DNA of 64,000 nt from JAJPJE01 sp963724985. Its GTDB lineage: Bacteria; Acidobacteriota; Terriglobia; Terriglobales; Acidobacteriaceae. Below are positions 44,506 to 53,351 of this stretch, piece by piece. The notes beneath the pieces were generated by a model, which worked only from the letters and a program-made list of their open reading frames with translations, searched no databases and was not told the DNA's origin. Position 1 is the stretch's first letter. The number at the start of each line of letters is the position of its first letter. A program made the translations under genes and the position numbers. The stretch is taken from contig CAVRWV010000009.1 in the NCBI GenBank assembly GCA_963724985.1, forward strand, positions 208,394 to 272,393, written 5' to 3'.

Positions 44506-46887
44506 TCAGGCGTGGCGCAAGCGCGGTAACAGCAGAAGCGCAAGAACATACGCCATAGCCGCCCCCTCAAGCGTCACCAGCAGGCCAAACTGAATCGCTA
44601 CGGTCATCGCCAATACCGAACCCAGAACACTGGACGCGGCATTGATGGCCCACGCCCACTCGACGAGGTTATCGTCAGAGCGCGATTCACAAAGCAGGCG
44701 CAGGCCGCTGGGAAATGGCATGCCCATGACAAAACCCAGCGGGATCAGCATCAATGCGCTGAGTACGAGCTTGACGCTGAAGGGAGAGCCGACAAACCTG
44801 TGCAGCACCGCTGATAGTCCAAACAAGTACACGCCCAGCAGAGCAATCACCGCCAGCAAAGCCTTCCAGACTTGTGAAGGTCGCTCTAGCCAGTGTCGCG
44901 ATGCAAAGCTTCCTGCGCCGCTCGAGAGCAGCATCAGGAAGACGACTACGGTCATGGCGTAAATGGGATGACCGAGGAACAAGACCAGGCGTTGGATCAT
45001 GGTGATCTCGAGCGCGATGTACCCCAGGCCGATCGCCACGAAATAAAGCAACGGCAGCCAGCGATGGCTACCCGAGGGTGCTTTCACTGCCAGCAAGGGG
45101 AAGATAAGAAACAGCAGCACTGCCAGCGCGGAGATGAGCAAAAGCATGAGCAATACGAGCACGCCCATGTTCACTTTCCAGTCGATGGCATTGCTGTTCC
45201 CGAATCCGAGCAACTGGCTGGGCTTCAGGGTGAAGAAGAAAAAGGGCGCGTTGTCGTAGACCGGTTCGACGTTGTAGATGTAGCTCGCAGCGAACTTCTC
45301 GGGATTCTGCGACCAGATGAGATCGCGAAATGGCTTCGCGCCTTGCGGTTCCGGCCCCACTGTGGTGGCCAGCGAAGGCATGTAGAGCGGAATCAGGTTG
45401 GGATATCCCGCGAGATGTGCGCTGACCGCCAGCTCTTCTTCATGAGTAAACGGTGTTTTCTTGGCAAGAACCGTGACAGGACGTCCGTCTACGTCCAGAG
45501 CGCCGTCGGAAACGATGATGAAGTGATCGCGAAGATCGCCGCCGCCGAGCGCACGCATTGCCTGGGAAACTACACGCAGAGCTTCGCGCGGATTTTTGAA
45601 CTCCCAACGCGTGATCGCGATGAATCCGTCCGGCCGCAGATGCGCGAAGTACTCGCGGAATGCCTCAACCGTGTACAGATTGTTCTCGCTCAACGCAAAT
45701 GCGCCGGCCGCGGTCGAAGCCCAAGTGTCCACCAGCGTCATTTGCAGAACGTCGAACTGCTGGTTCGCATTGCGTACCCACGAACGTCCGTCGCTCACCT
45801 GGATGTGCACGTCTGGCCGCTGGTAGAGGTGATACGAATAGTCAGCATAGCGGTCGCGCATGATGCGCGTCGCGATGATCGGATTGATCTCGATTCCGGT
45901 GACGCTGGGGCTGCCATTGGAAACCGCTCTGAGTACGTCGACTCCGCCGCCGGGACCAATGATTGCGTACTCACCGTGGGGTCGCAGGATGTTGGCGATC
46001 GACGGCGCAGCTGACATCAGATTCTTCTGGTAGTCACTGCCCTCGAATGGAAGTTTCGGATCGAGCGCCATGATGTAGGTGGACGCATCGGCATCGATCA
46101 CGACGACTTTGGCGCCGCCCTGGTTGTCGACTTCAATGCGCGAGATGGCATTCCAGCGCGAATATTCCACCCAGGGCTTGTCGCGCCGAATTCCCTTGGC
46201 ATAAATGATGTCGATGAGACGGCCAGAGTAGTTGGCTGCGATCAAGAGCACTAAAGCTGCGGCGAGGGCGACGGCAACGGTGCGAGTGCGCTTGGCGTCA
46301 CTCCAGATCAGCGCCGAGGCGGCAAAACAGAATGCGGCGACCAGAATCGTATTGGGGCCGCCGAGAAAATTCAGCAGCGGCACGATCGCGAGACAGGCTG
46401 CGGCTCCCCCAAACAGATCGGCAGCGTAGAGCTGCGAGATGTTTTCAGTCTCGCGTGCAAACAGTGCGGAGAAAAATAGTCCGGTACAAAAGAACGGCAA
46501 GGATGAAATCAGATAAATGACGGTGAGGCGAAATAAATTTCCGGAAGTCAGGTGCAGTTCAACCGGAATATGAAGATCGATCTCGAGCACTGCCACCATC
46601 AGGATGGAGCTGGCGATGCCGAGCGCGCCGCCAAGTTGAGGAAGCGTCCACTGAGCCAGGCGCGGCTTGAAGACGTATGCGAAAACTCCGCCCGCACCCA
46701 AGCCGAGAAGAGCAATCGAGATCGCCAAAAATGCAAAGTGATAAAAGAGAATGACAGAGAATAAGCGCGTAAGTGAGAGTTCCAGAAGCAGGCTGGCCAG
46801 GCTCATCAACAGCACGCCAGCGAGCATCGTTTTACTGCTTTGCCGTACCGGTTGTGAGACTTCCGGCGCGACGATCGTTTGCACCAT
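44506..46887 (-). CDS. Polytopic membrane protein with spermidine-synthase-like domain
   Basis: The protein has 793 residues. Residues about 20-235 contain seven or so membrane helices (LLMSLASLLLELSLTRLFSV is the characteristic first one). Residues about 250-500 form a spermidine-synthase/methyltransferase-like fold (GEYAIIGPGGGVDVLRAVSN, VTGIEINPIIATRIMRDRY, VQVSDGRSW region, LVDTWASTAAGAFALSENNL). Another set of helices follows to the C-terminus. The nucleotide-binding GPGGG and acidic E-I-N are retained. Such fused proteins are frequent in soil bacteria and their reaction is unknown. Confidence 0.85.
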   Translation of the reverse strand: MVQTIVAPEVSQPVRQSSKTMLAGVLLMSLASLLLELSLTRLFSVILFYHFAFLAISIALLGLGAGGVFAYVFKPRLAQWTLPQLGGALGIASSILMVAVLEIDLHIPVELHLTSGNLFRLTVIYLISSLPFFCTGLFFSALFARETENISQLYAADLFGGAAACLAIVPLLNFLGGPNTILVAAFCFAASALIWSDAKRTRTVAVALAAALVLLIAANYSGRLIDIIYAKGIRRDKPWVEYSRWNAISRIEVDNQGGAKVVVIDADASTYIMALDPKLPFEGSDYQKNLMSAAPSIANILRPHGEYAIIGPGGGVDVLRAVSNGSPSVTGIEINPIIATRIMRDRYADYSYHLYQRPDVHIQVSDGRSWVRNANQQFDVLQMTLVDTWASTAAGAFALSENNLYTVEAFREYFAHLRPDGFIAITRWEFKNPREALRVVSQAMRALGGGDLRDHFIIVSDGALDVDGRPVTVLAKKTPFTHEEELAVSAHLAGYPNLIPLYMPSLATTVGPEPQGAKPFRDLIWSQNPEKFAASYIYNVEPVYDNAPFFFFTLKPSQLLGFGNSNAIDWKVNMGVLVLLMLLLISALAVLLFLIFPLLAVKAPSGSHRWLPLLYFVAIGLGYIALEITMIQRLVLFLGHPIYAMTVVVFLMLLSSGAGSFASRHWLERPSQVWKALLAVIALLGVYLFGLSAVLHRFVGSPFSVKLVLSALMLIPLGFVMGMPFPSGLRLLCESRSDDNLVEWAWAINAASSVLGSVLAMTVAIQFGLLVTLEGAAMAYVLALLLLPRLRHA

Positions 46888-46905
46888 TGCTTCTCCTTAC
46901 AAACC

Positions 46906-47084
46906 CGTTTCGCGTTGTTCGTTTCGCGTTTCACGGGAATGCCGTTTCGCGTTGTTCGTTTCACGTTTCACGGGAATGCCGTTTCGCGTTTCACGTTATT
47001 CGTTTCGCGTTATCTGCCCTGGAAGACGCGACTCGCGCGAGAATATCGGTTCTTCGTGAAACGTAAAACGTGAAACTTGAAACG
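46906..47084. repeat. 37-base tandem repeats of GTTTCGCG/GTTTCACG words with an inverted copy
   Basis: Units at 46906-46942 and 46943-46979 are nearly identical (CGTTTCGCGTTGTTCGTTTC, then GCGTTTCACGGGAATGC), followed by a partial third unit. At 47055-47084 the complement appears (CGTGAAACGTAAAACGTGAA). The whole can fold into a long stem between acpS and the spermidine-synthase-like gene. Related words occur at 4380 and 27475. Confidence 0.85.
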
Positions 47085-47088
47085 GTAG

Positions 47089-47466
47089 TTAATCTTCCAG
47101 AATTACCTGCGCGATCGCGTGCTCCGCTGTGTGTGACAGTGAAAGCGAGGCACGCTTCATTCCGAGACGTTGCGCAAACTCGCCGGCAACTCCGCTAAAG
47201 GCGATGGTAGGGCGACCACCGGGTGCGCGTTGCACTTCGAAGTCGCGCCATGTGACTCCCGCTCTCCAACCGGTTCCAATCGCCTTCATGGCAGCTTCTT
47301 TTGCGGCGAAACGCGCGGCAAATCGCTCGATGAAGTTAGCTTTGGATTCGCAATACCGGATCTCTTCCGCAGTGAAGATGCGGTCGGTGAAACGCTTCCC
47401 GAAGCGCTGAATCGCTTCTGCGACTCGCGGGACCTCAACGATGTCGATTCCCGTTCCGATGATCAT
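47089..47466 (-). CDS. acpS: Holo-[acyl-carrier-protein] synthase AcpS
   Basis: AcpS transfers the 4'-phosphopantetheine arm of CoA to ACP. The 125-residue product has the two magnesium/CoA motifs: GTGIDIVEVPRV (D8) at the start and ERFAARFAAKEAAMKAIGTG with the conserved WR-x-x-x-V-x-W-RDFEV and LSLSHTAEHAIAQVI. Length matches the family. It is complete, and its stop is adjacent to the TTTCACG repeat block. Confidence 0.95.
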   Translation of the reverse strand: MIIGTGIDIVEVPRVAEAIQRFGKRFTDRIFTAEEIRYCESKANFIERFAARFAAKEAAMKAIGTGWRAGVTWRDFEVQRAPGGRPTIAFSGVAGEFAQRLGMKRASLSLSHTAEHAIAQVILED

Positions 47467-47517
47467 GGTGGATCTCTGCGTAGAGAGCGAGCAGACGAAT
47501 ACGGTATCACAGGAGTT

Positions 47518-47865
47518 TCAGTGAGCTGGTTCGCGCGTGAGCCTTCTGAGCACCAGGTTCACCAGCATGAGAACGATCGCGCCCACGAACGCAGCCCAGA
47601 AGGTATCGATTCGAAATCCGGGCACGAACCATGTCGCCACTCGCAACATGAGCGCATTCACGATCAGCCAGAAAATGCCCAGCGTCAGGATCGCCAGCGG
47701 GAAGGTGACCACCTTCAGGAAGAAGCCGAGGGTCGCGTTGATCAGTCCAATCACAAGCGCCGCGATCAGCGCCGCCATGAAACCGTTCACGTGAAATCCG
47801 GGAACGACATAGGCGACAATCATCAGCCCCAGAGCGCTCAAGAGCCAGTTAAGCAGGAGTTTCAT
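47518..47865 (-). CDS. Phage-holin-superfamily-IV-like (YvlD-type) membrane protein
   Basis: The 115-residue product from the ATG at 47865 (MKLLLNWLLSALGLMIVAYV) has four membrane helices and the conserved VPGFHVNGFMAALIAALVIG and WFVPGFRIDTFWAAFVGAIV repeats of the PF04020/YvlD family. Despite the holin name, chromosomal members are not phage lysis genes. The upstream open frame is not part of it: an ATG with a GGAA stretch nearby starts exactly at the first helix. Confidence 0.88.
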   Translation of the reverse strand: MKLLLNWLLSALGLMIVAYVVPGFHVNGFMAALIAALVIGLINATLGFFLKVVTFPLAILTLGIFWLIVNALMLRVATWFVPGFRIDTFWAAFVGAIVLMLVNLVLRRLTREPAH

Positions 47866-47940
47866 GCTGCGTTCCTTTCGGGAGAGCCGGGAACCCACAA
47901 CTGGTGGATACGACTGCGGCTAACGTCTGACGTCTACCCA

Positions 47941-48333
47941 CTAACGTCGGACATCGACCTTAAGATTGATGGTCGGATTCTTGCGCGAATCGAACTGACT
48001 CAAAGTTTTCGGATCGCTCTTGTGGCCCTGGAAATCGGCGTACACCTGGTAATCCACGTCGGGAGACAGATTGGTGAAGCGGTAGTTCCCATCTTTATCC
48101 GCAATGTAGGTGTGCACGCTCTGGGTGGAGCTGTTCTTCAAGTAGACAACGGCGTCGGGCAGCGGCGCACTGGTGTCCGAATTCATGACCTGGCCGATGA
48201 GGATGCGGAGGTTGGCATTCGGATTTTTCTCAGCAGTCGCAGCAAGACTGAGAAGACAGAGCATACATACGAACAAGGCTGCAGCTTTTGCGGATTTCAC
48301 GAAAACCCTCCAGGGCCGGATTTGGTTGTGCAC
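47941..48333 (-). CDS. Exported carboxypeptidase-regulatory-like protein, 130 residues
   Basis: A signal peptide (AALFVCMLCLLSLAATAEK) is followed by one beta-sandwich domain (IGQVMNSDTSAPLPDAVVYL, YIADKDGNYRFTNLSPDVDY, YADFQGHKSDPKTLSQFDS) ending in NPTINLKVDVRR. This is the CarboxypepD_reg type, found alone or as the first domain of larger envelope proteins. The start is GTG at 48333 or an internal GTG near the signal peptide. A second, similar gene lies next to it. Confidence 0.82.
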   Translation of the reverse strand: MHNQIRPWRVFVKSAKAAALFVCMLCLLSLAATAEKNPNANLRILIGQVMNSDTSAPLPDAVVYLKNSSTQSVHTYIADKDGNYRFTNLSPDVDYQVYADFQGHKSDPKTLSQFDSRKNPTINLKVDVRR

Positions 48334-48380
48334 GCGTGAGTGCTGTTCACATTCTATCGCTCCCGATGGGTTTTTCGAAT

Positions 48381-48842
48381 TTACTGCGGCAGGTGAAGGC
48401 TGGTGTCAATGCGCTCGTCGTTTTCGATGTGCACACGGGTTTCCGGCTTTGGCTGGCCTTTCTTCGTCTTGATGTCAGCCCAGATGATGTAATCGGCCTG
48501 CCCGGGCGGTACCCGTTGGGCGAACTCTCCGGAGTGGTCGGACATCAGCTCCCAGCGCACTTTTTTGGGCTTGTCATCGGCCCGGCGAATCTTGACGGGA
48601 ACCCCATAAGCGGGCCGATCGTCTGCCGTCCACACGGTGCCGGAGATCAAAGCGTACTCCGCTTTCGCCTTGTTTTTGCTAGAGCCGCTATCCTGACCAA
48701 AGGCAAGAGAAGAACTCGCAAAAGCAAAAAAGAAGAGAACCAGCAGGAAAAATGAAAAGTGCAAGCCCTTGCTGATCGGCGGCAAGGCCGTGGATGCCCC
48801 GCCGCACTCAAAATCGGGAGGCATCGTTTTAATAATCTCCAT
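48381..48842 (-). CDS. Exported carboxypeptidase-regulatory-like protein, second copy
   Basis: From the ATG at 48842 the product has about 153 residues: a polar N-terminus, a hydrophobic segment (FSFFLLVLFFFAFASSSLAF) and a beta domain (YALISGTVWTADDRPAYGVP, VKIRRADDKPKKVRWELMSD, SGEFAQRVPPGQADYIIWAD). It is related in plan to the preceding gene but not close in sequence. The N-terminal PPDFECGG is an odd extension before the signal peptide; a start at 48824 would shorten it. The 5' end overlaps the zinc-ribbon gene's end by about 14 bases. Confidence 0.75.
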   Translation of the reverse strand: MEIIKTMPPDFECGGASTALPPISKGLHFSFFLLVLFFFAFASSSLAFGQDSGSSKNKAKAEYALISGTVWTADDRPAYGVPVKIRRADDKPKKVRWELMSDHSGEFAQRVPPGQADYIIWADIKTKKGQPKPETRVHIENDERIDTSLHLPQ

Positions 48843-49053
48843 CCTCTTTCTCTTCATCCTCGTCTTCGTCTTCGTCCTCTTCCTCCTCGATTTTGGAAAG
48901 TTCCAAAGGTTCGGTCGTCACCACTTCGAAGTCGCTTCCACACTCGGGGCAGGAAACAATTTCGCCTTCGTCTACCTCTTCGGGGTCCACATCGATATCG
49001 CTTTCACAAACAGGACAAGTAACCACGATTTCTGCCTCCTTCTGGGTACCCAA
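48829..49053 (-). CDS. LysW-like acidic zinc-ribbon protein, 74 residues
   Basis: The protein has C13/C16 (CPVC) and C35/C38 (CPECGSDFEVV), the four-Cys zinc ribbon of LysW/ArgW amino-group carriers, with the following PLELSKIEEEED matching the acidic LysW tail. Instead of the carrier C-terminus EDWGE it ends in a long Asp/Glu run and EDGDY, so a carrier function is doubtful. The lysine or arginine LysW-pathway enzymes (LysX, LysZ, LysY) are not in the window. GAAGG-type site upstream of the ATG at 49053. Confidence 0.75.
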   Translation of the reverse strand: MGTQKEAEIVVTCPVCESDIDVDPEEVDEGEIVSCPECGSDFEVVTTEPLELSKIEEEEDEDEDEDEEKEDGDY

Positions 49054-49123
49054 GACTCTGAATAATATTTAGAATTTCGGCCTCATACGTCAAAGAAATT
49101 CTTTCGATGAGGAAATAGTACAG

Positions 49124-50566
49124 ATGATTCAACCTCGTTCGGCGATCTTTGGGATGCTTCTATTGCTGTTGTCGAGCACGATTTTTGCCCAACAACAAGC
49201 AATTCATCATACTTCGTCTCAAAATACGCATCCTGCGGCTACCGCCAGCATGGTTGACCCCGGGATGAAGACCGCTGCGCCCGATCCGGCGATAGCAGCC
49301 GCGCTGAAGCAGATCTCCGCCGACCATGCCCGGCGTACGATCGAGAAGCTGGTCAGTTTCCACACCCGCCTGACCATCTCGCCTGCAACCCCCAGCGCCA
49401 TCGCCGCCGGCCGGGGCGTAGGCGCTGCCCGCGAGTGGATTCGGTCCGAATTCCAGCGCTATTCGGATGCCTGTGGCGGCTGCCTGGAGGTGAAAACCGA
49501 TAGTTTCACCGAAGGCCCGGTCCGGCGCATTCCTCAACCTACCGAGATCGTAAACGTCTATGCGGTATTGAAAGGCACCGATCCTGCCAATTCCGGACGG
49601 GTCTACCTCGTGGTCGGACACTACGATTCGCGCCCCACCAACGATCAGGATACGGAATCCCTCGCTCCCGGTGCCAATGACGATGGCAGCGGTACGGCCG
49701 TGGTGCTGGAGTGCGCCCGGGTACTCAGCCAGCAGAAGTTTCCCGGCACTATCGTCTTCCTCGCAGTTGCGGGCGAGGAGCAGGGGCTGAATGGCAGCCG
49801 TCATTTTGCCAAAATGGCACGCGATCAGAATTGGAACATTGAAGCTGTTCTTAGTAACGATATCGTTGGGGGCGACAAGACCGCGGGGCAGGATCCCCGC
49901 ATTGTGCGCGTCTTCTCCGAGGGTATTCCGTCCAGCGCAACGCCCGATGAAATCAAGCAAATCCGCGCCATGGGACAGGAGAACGACTCCCCGTCGCGCG
50001 AGTTAGCCCGCTACACGCGCGAGATTTCCCGGCAGTATCTACTGCCCGCGTTTGGTGCAAAAATGATCTTCCGGCCCGATCGCTATCTGCGCGGAGGCGA
50101 TCACCTGTCATTCAATGACCAGGGATATGCGGCTGTTCGGCTGACGGAATACCGGGAAAACTTCGCTCATCAGCATCAGAACCCTCGCCGGGAAAACGGC
50201 ATCGAATATGGGGATTTGCCCAAGTTCGTGGACTATGATTACGTGGCGAATGTGGCGCGGTTGAACGCAGCAACTTTGGCTTCCCTGGCGGCGGCTCCCG
50301 GTCCGCCGGTTGATGTGCGCCTCGATACGAAGCAGCTCACGAACGACTCGACTTTAATGTGGAATCCTCCGCCGGGCGGTTTGGCATCGAGCTATGAAGT
50401 GCTCTGGAGAATGACCACGGCTCCCGATTGGGAAAACTCCGAACCGGTTGCGAATGGGACCAAAGCAACGATTGACCGATCAAAAGACAACGTCTATTTC
50501 GCGGTACGCGCCGTAGACAACAAAGGGCACCACAGTTTACCGGTGATACCGAAACCAGAAAGATAA
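49124..50566 (+). CDS. Exported M28-family metallopeptidase with C-terminal fibronectin type III-like domain
   Basis: The 480-residue protein has a signal peptide (AIFGMLLLLLSSTIFAQ). The two-zinc aminopeptidase motifs are present: H166 and D168 in GHYDSR, D186/D187 in ANDDGSG, E218/E219 in AGEEQG, D246 in SNDIVGG, and a late His in GGDHLSF. Residues about 385-480 form an Fn3-like domain (PPVDVRLDTKQLTNDSTLMW, YFAVRAVDNKGHHSLP). It should act outside the cytoplasm on peptides. The rhomboid-like gene starts 3 bases after its stop, so the two are cotranscribed. Confidence 0.92.
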   Translation: MIQPRSAIFGMLLLLLSSTIFAQQQAIHHTSSQNTHPAATASMVDPGMKTAAPDPAIAAALKQISADHARRTIEKLVSFHTRLTISPATPSAIAAGRGVGAAREWIRSEFQRYSDACGGCLEVKTDSFTEGPVRRIPQPTEIVNVYAVLKGTDPANSGRVYLVVGHYDSRPTNDQDTESLAPGANDDGSGTAVVLECARVLSQQKFPGTIVFLAVAGEEQGLNGSRHFAKMARDQNWNIEAVLSNDIVGGDKTAGQDPRIVRVFSEGIPSSATPDEIKQIRAMGQENDSPSRELARYTREISRQYLLPAFGAKMIFRPDRYLRGGDHLSFNDQGYAAVRLTEYRENFAHQHQNPRRENGIEYGDLPKFVDYDYVANVARLNAATLASLAAAPGPPVDVRLDTKQLTNDSTLMWNPPPGGLASSYEVLWRMTTAPDWENSEPVANGTKATIDRSKDNVYFAVRAVDNKGHHSLPVIPKPER

Positions 50567-50569
50567 GCA

Positions 50570-51403
50570 ATGCGAAGGAACAGCAACTTTCAACTCGGAA
50601 TGCCACGCTTCAGCGGGGCCGTCCGCGGCCTCGTCCTGCTCAGTTCAGCCATCTATGGGTTGCTGTTGCTGTTGCGGCTGCTGCAGCCTGACCTCGCGGG
50701 ATTAGTCCTCGCATTGGGTGCGCTGAGTCCCGCAGGCATCGGCCACCATTGGTACTGGCAATTCCTGACCTATGGGTTCCTGCACCATCCGGAAGATCCG
50801 CTGAACCTCCTGCTTTCCATGCTGGCGATCTACTTTATCGGTTCGGCGGTACAGGATCGTATCGGATCACGAGCTTTCGTGGAGATGTACCTGATCTCCA
50901 TTGTGGGAGCCGGTATCCTCGGCTACCTGCTTTCGTTCACCGGATTCGCGCAGGGCGCGGCAATGGGCTCAGGGCCAGCGGCCAACGCAATCCTGATGGT
51001 GTTCTTTCTACTGTTCCGCGACACGCCGATCTTCGTATTTCCTGTCCCAATCCCCATTCCGACGAAATACGTTGTCATGTTCACGGCCGGCATCGAAGCG
51101 GTCTACTTCTTACTCTCGCATTCACTCTTTAACGCCATGCTTTTGCTGGGCCTGCTGGTTGGATTCCTCTGGTTCCGGCTTTTGTGGCATCGGAAAAGCC
51201 TGGTCGGCGCAGTGGAAGACCAGGTATTTGGCGTGCGCAACGCATATTACAAATGGAAACGACGCCGCGCAGGCAAGAAGTTCGAAGTATATATGCGCAA
51301 GTATGACAAGGATCGCTATTTCGATCAGTACGGGAACTACCGCGAGCCGGATCCCAAGGACAAGAAAGATAACGGCGAGAACCGCGGTCCGTGGGTGAAC
51401 TAG
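50570..51403 (+). CDS. Rhomboid-like membrane protein, catalytic His apparently replaced by Asn
   Basis: The 277-residue protein has six membrane helices. The WYWQFLTYGFLHHPEDPLNL segment corresponds to the rhomboid L1 loop and helix 2. The Ser region reads AAMGSGPAANAIL, close to the G-x-S-G catalytic motif but with a shifted Gly. The final helix reads SHSLFNAMLLLGLLVG where active rhomboids have AHLGG-type His, so the catalytic His seems replaced by Asn. A pseudoprotease role is therefore possible. The cytoplasmic tail KKFEVYMRKYDKDRYFDQYG is of a type I associate with Acidobacteria. Confidence 0.78.
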   Translation: MRRNSNFQLGMPRFSGAVRGLVLLSSAIYGLLLLLRLLQPDLAGLVLALGALSPAGIGHHWYWQFLTYGFLHHPEDPLNLLLSMLAIYFIGSAVQDRIGSRAFVEMYLISIVGAGILGYLLSFTGFAQGAAMGSGPAANAILMVFFLLFRDTPIFVFPVPIPIPTKYVVMFTAGIEAVYFLLSHSLFNAMLLLGLLVGFLWFRLLWHRKSLVGAVEDQVFGVRNAYYKWKRRRAGKKFEVYMRKYDKDRYFDQYGNYREPDPKDKKDNGENRGPWVN

Positions 51404-51412
51404 CGTCTGCTC

Positions 51413-51730
51413 TTAGCGCTGCTCCGCGGCTGTCCAGTTTTCAGTCAGGTTGTGCAGCTTCTCGAAGACTTGCTCGACTTCGCAGATTTGGCTGAGCCGT
51501 AGCCAGCAGCGTTGCACGTCGGAGTCGTCGTAGGCATGGCGCCGCGATTCTTCTGACTTCCAGTAGCGCAGGTTGAAGTAGCGCTCGTCCTTCGCGTCCT
51601 GATAAAGCTCGTCCCTGCTATACCCCTTGCGCGTCAAGATCGAGTAAAGCTCGCGGAGCACCGCGAGCACTTCGGCATCCTTGCCTGGATAGGGTCGAAC
51701 AATAGCAATCGCAAGAATATCTGCTTGCAT
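51413..51730 (-). CDS. Antibiotic-biosynthesis-monooxygenase-like (ABM fold) small protein
   Basis: The product has 105 residues from the ATG at 51730 (MQADILAIAIVRPYPGKDAE). The pattern ILAIAIVRPYPGKDAEVLAV, then YFNLRYWKSEESRRHAYDD, with final helix NLTENWTAAEQR, fits the dimeric ferredoxin-like ABM fold, which includes small heme-degrading and quinol monooxygenases as well as proteins of unknown role. It converges on the rhomboid-like gene, 9 bases away. Confidence 0.7.
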   Translation of the reverse strand: MQADILAIAIVRPYPGKDAEVLAVLRELYSILTRKGYSRDELYQDAKDERYFNLRYWKSEESRRHAYDDSDVQRCWLRLSQICEVEQVFEKLHNLTENWTAAEQR

Positions 51731-51758
51731 CCTGCCTCCGGCGATAAACCCGAGAGAC

Positions 51759-53316
51759 TTACTTTTTTCGCCGCTCCGTTGTCGCTCGAGGGCGAGACAT
51801 CTTCTGCCGCGTGTTGGGCAAATCGGTCCGATCGGAACCCACAACGTGTAGCCGCATCAGGTTCGTCGAGCCGGACATACCCGTCGTTCCCGAGATGACG
51901 CCAATCACCTGCCCGGGCCTGGTCACGCCACGTTCTTCCAAAATGCGTTCCGCACCGAAGAGCATGTCTTCCGCAGTGAGCGTGTGTGGCCACAGAATCG
52001 GGTGCACGCCCCACATCAGGTTCAACTGGTTGCAAATTCGTTCTTCGAGAGCGAGCCCAAAGATTCGGCACTGCGGACGGTACTTCGAGACCAGTCTCGC
52101 CGTGGTGCCGGTTTGCGTGAACACGGCGATTCCGCTCATGTCGAGTTCGTACGCGGCATGGGCAACGGATTCGCAGACGGTCTCGGAAATAGACAATGCG
52201 CGGTGGTCGGCACGGCGTCGCAGAATCGGATTCTCCTGCATATGCGCTTCAGCTTCCACGATGATCCGCGCCATCATGTCGACGGCTTCCCGCGGATATT
52301 TGCCGCTCGCCGTTTCGGCTGAAAGCATCACTGCATCGCTGCCATCGAAGATTGCGTTGGCAACGTCGCTCGCTTCCGCGCGAGTCGGCCGCGGATTTTC
52401 GATCATCGACTCGAGCATCTGCGTCGCCGTAATCACTGGCTTGCGCCATTCCGCTGCACGCCGGATTACGTGCTTCTGTATGATCGGCACCTTCTCCGCT
52501 GGAACTTCTACACCCAGATCGCCACGCGCGACCATCACTCCATCGGCAACGTCGAAGATTTCTTCCAGATTGTCGATCGCTTGCGGCTTCTCCAGTTTGG
52601 CGATTACCAGCGCGGGATGTCCATGGCTGCGGATCATCCGTTTCGCTTCGAGCACATCGTTGGCGGAACGCACAAACGAGAGCGCGATGGCGTCGACGCC
52701 GTGCTTCAGTCCGAACTCGAGATCTTTGCAGTCCTTGTCCGTCATCGCCGGCAGGCTGAGCGCAGTGCCAGGCAGGTTGATTCCTTTGTGCTGCCCGAGC
52801 ATGTCCACCGTTGATGATTTCGCACTCCACATCCTCGCCTTTGACCGACTTCACCTTCAGTTCAATGAGGCCATCGGAAAGCAGAATGCGCGCGCCGGGC
52901 TGCACTTCACGGGCGATCGGAAATGTAGTGGAGACCATGGCGGCATCGCCCGGAACCTGACGGCCGGTCAGCGTGATCTTCTGGCCCTGAGTGAGCAGCA
53001 CCGGTGTCCCCGACGCCAGTTTTCCTGTGCGCAGCTTTGGTCCCTGCAGGTCCTGCAGAATGCAGATGGTGCGATCCTGCGCGGCGGCCACTTTGCGTAC
53101 CCGCTGAATCGTCTTCGCGTGATCTTCATGCGTGCCGTGCGAAAAGTTCAGGCGGGCCACGTCCATTCCGTGGCGCATCAGCTCGTGCAGCATCTCTTCG
53201 GAGTTGCTGGCTGGCCCAAGCGTGCAAACGATCTTCGCGCGACGCTCCGAGAGCGGGTGCCGGCTTCCGTTGGTGCTGTCCATCTCAGCGCTGGACTTGA
53301 ATTCCGTTGTAGCCAT
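51759..53316 (-). CDS. pyk: Pyruvate kinase, frameshifted
   Basis: Pyruvate kinase converts PEP and ADP to pyruvate and ATP. The first frame from the ATG at 53316 gives RRAKIVCTLGPASNSEEMLH, GMDVARLNFSHGTHEDH, LQDLQGPKLRTG and CEIINGG. The family then requires HKGINLPG, which is in another frame; removing one base near 52803 joins INGG to MLGQHKGINLPG. The rest (VARGDLGVEVP, KPVITATQMLESM, PTRAEASDVANAIFDGSDAV, MLSAETASGKYP, and a C-terminal allosteric domain with TQTGTTARLVSKYRP) is intact. Total after repair is about 518 residues. The C-terminus has a basic extension. Confidence 0.92.
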
Positions 53317-53351
53317 TAAAAAAATGTTCCCCAGGATTTCAACTTGGTGCC

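Noticed and set aside
44893..46014. 373-residue plus-strand open frame
   Set aside because: Shadow of the spermidine-synthase-like gene; His/Arg/Gln-rich, with no domain.
47518..47865. Holin-superfamily gene as a sign of a prophage
   Set aside because: YvlD-like membrane proteins are chromosomal; no other phage gene, integrase or attachment site is visible.
51759..53316. Programmed frameshifting in pyk and the other split genes
   Set aside because: No common slippery heptamer or downstream pseudoknot is seen, and both insertions and deletions are needed in unrelated genes.
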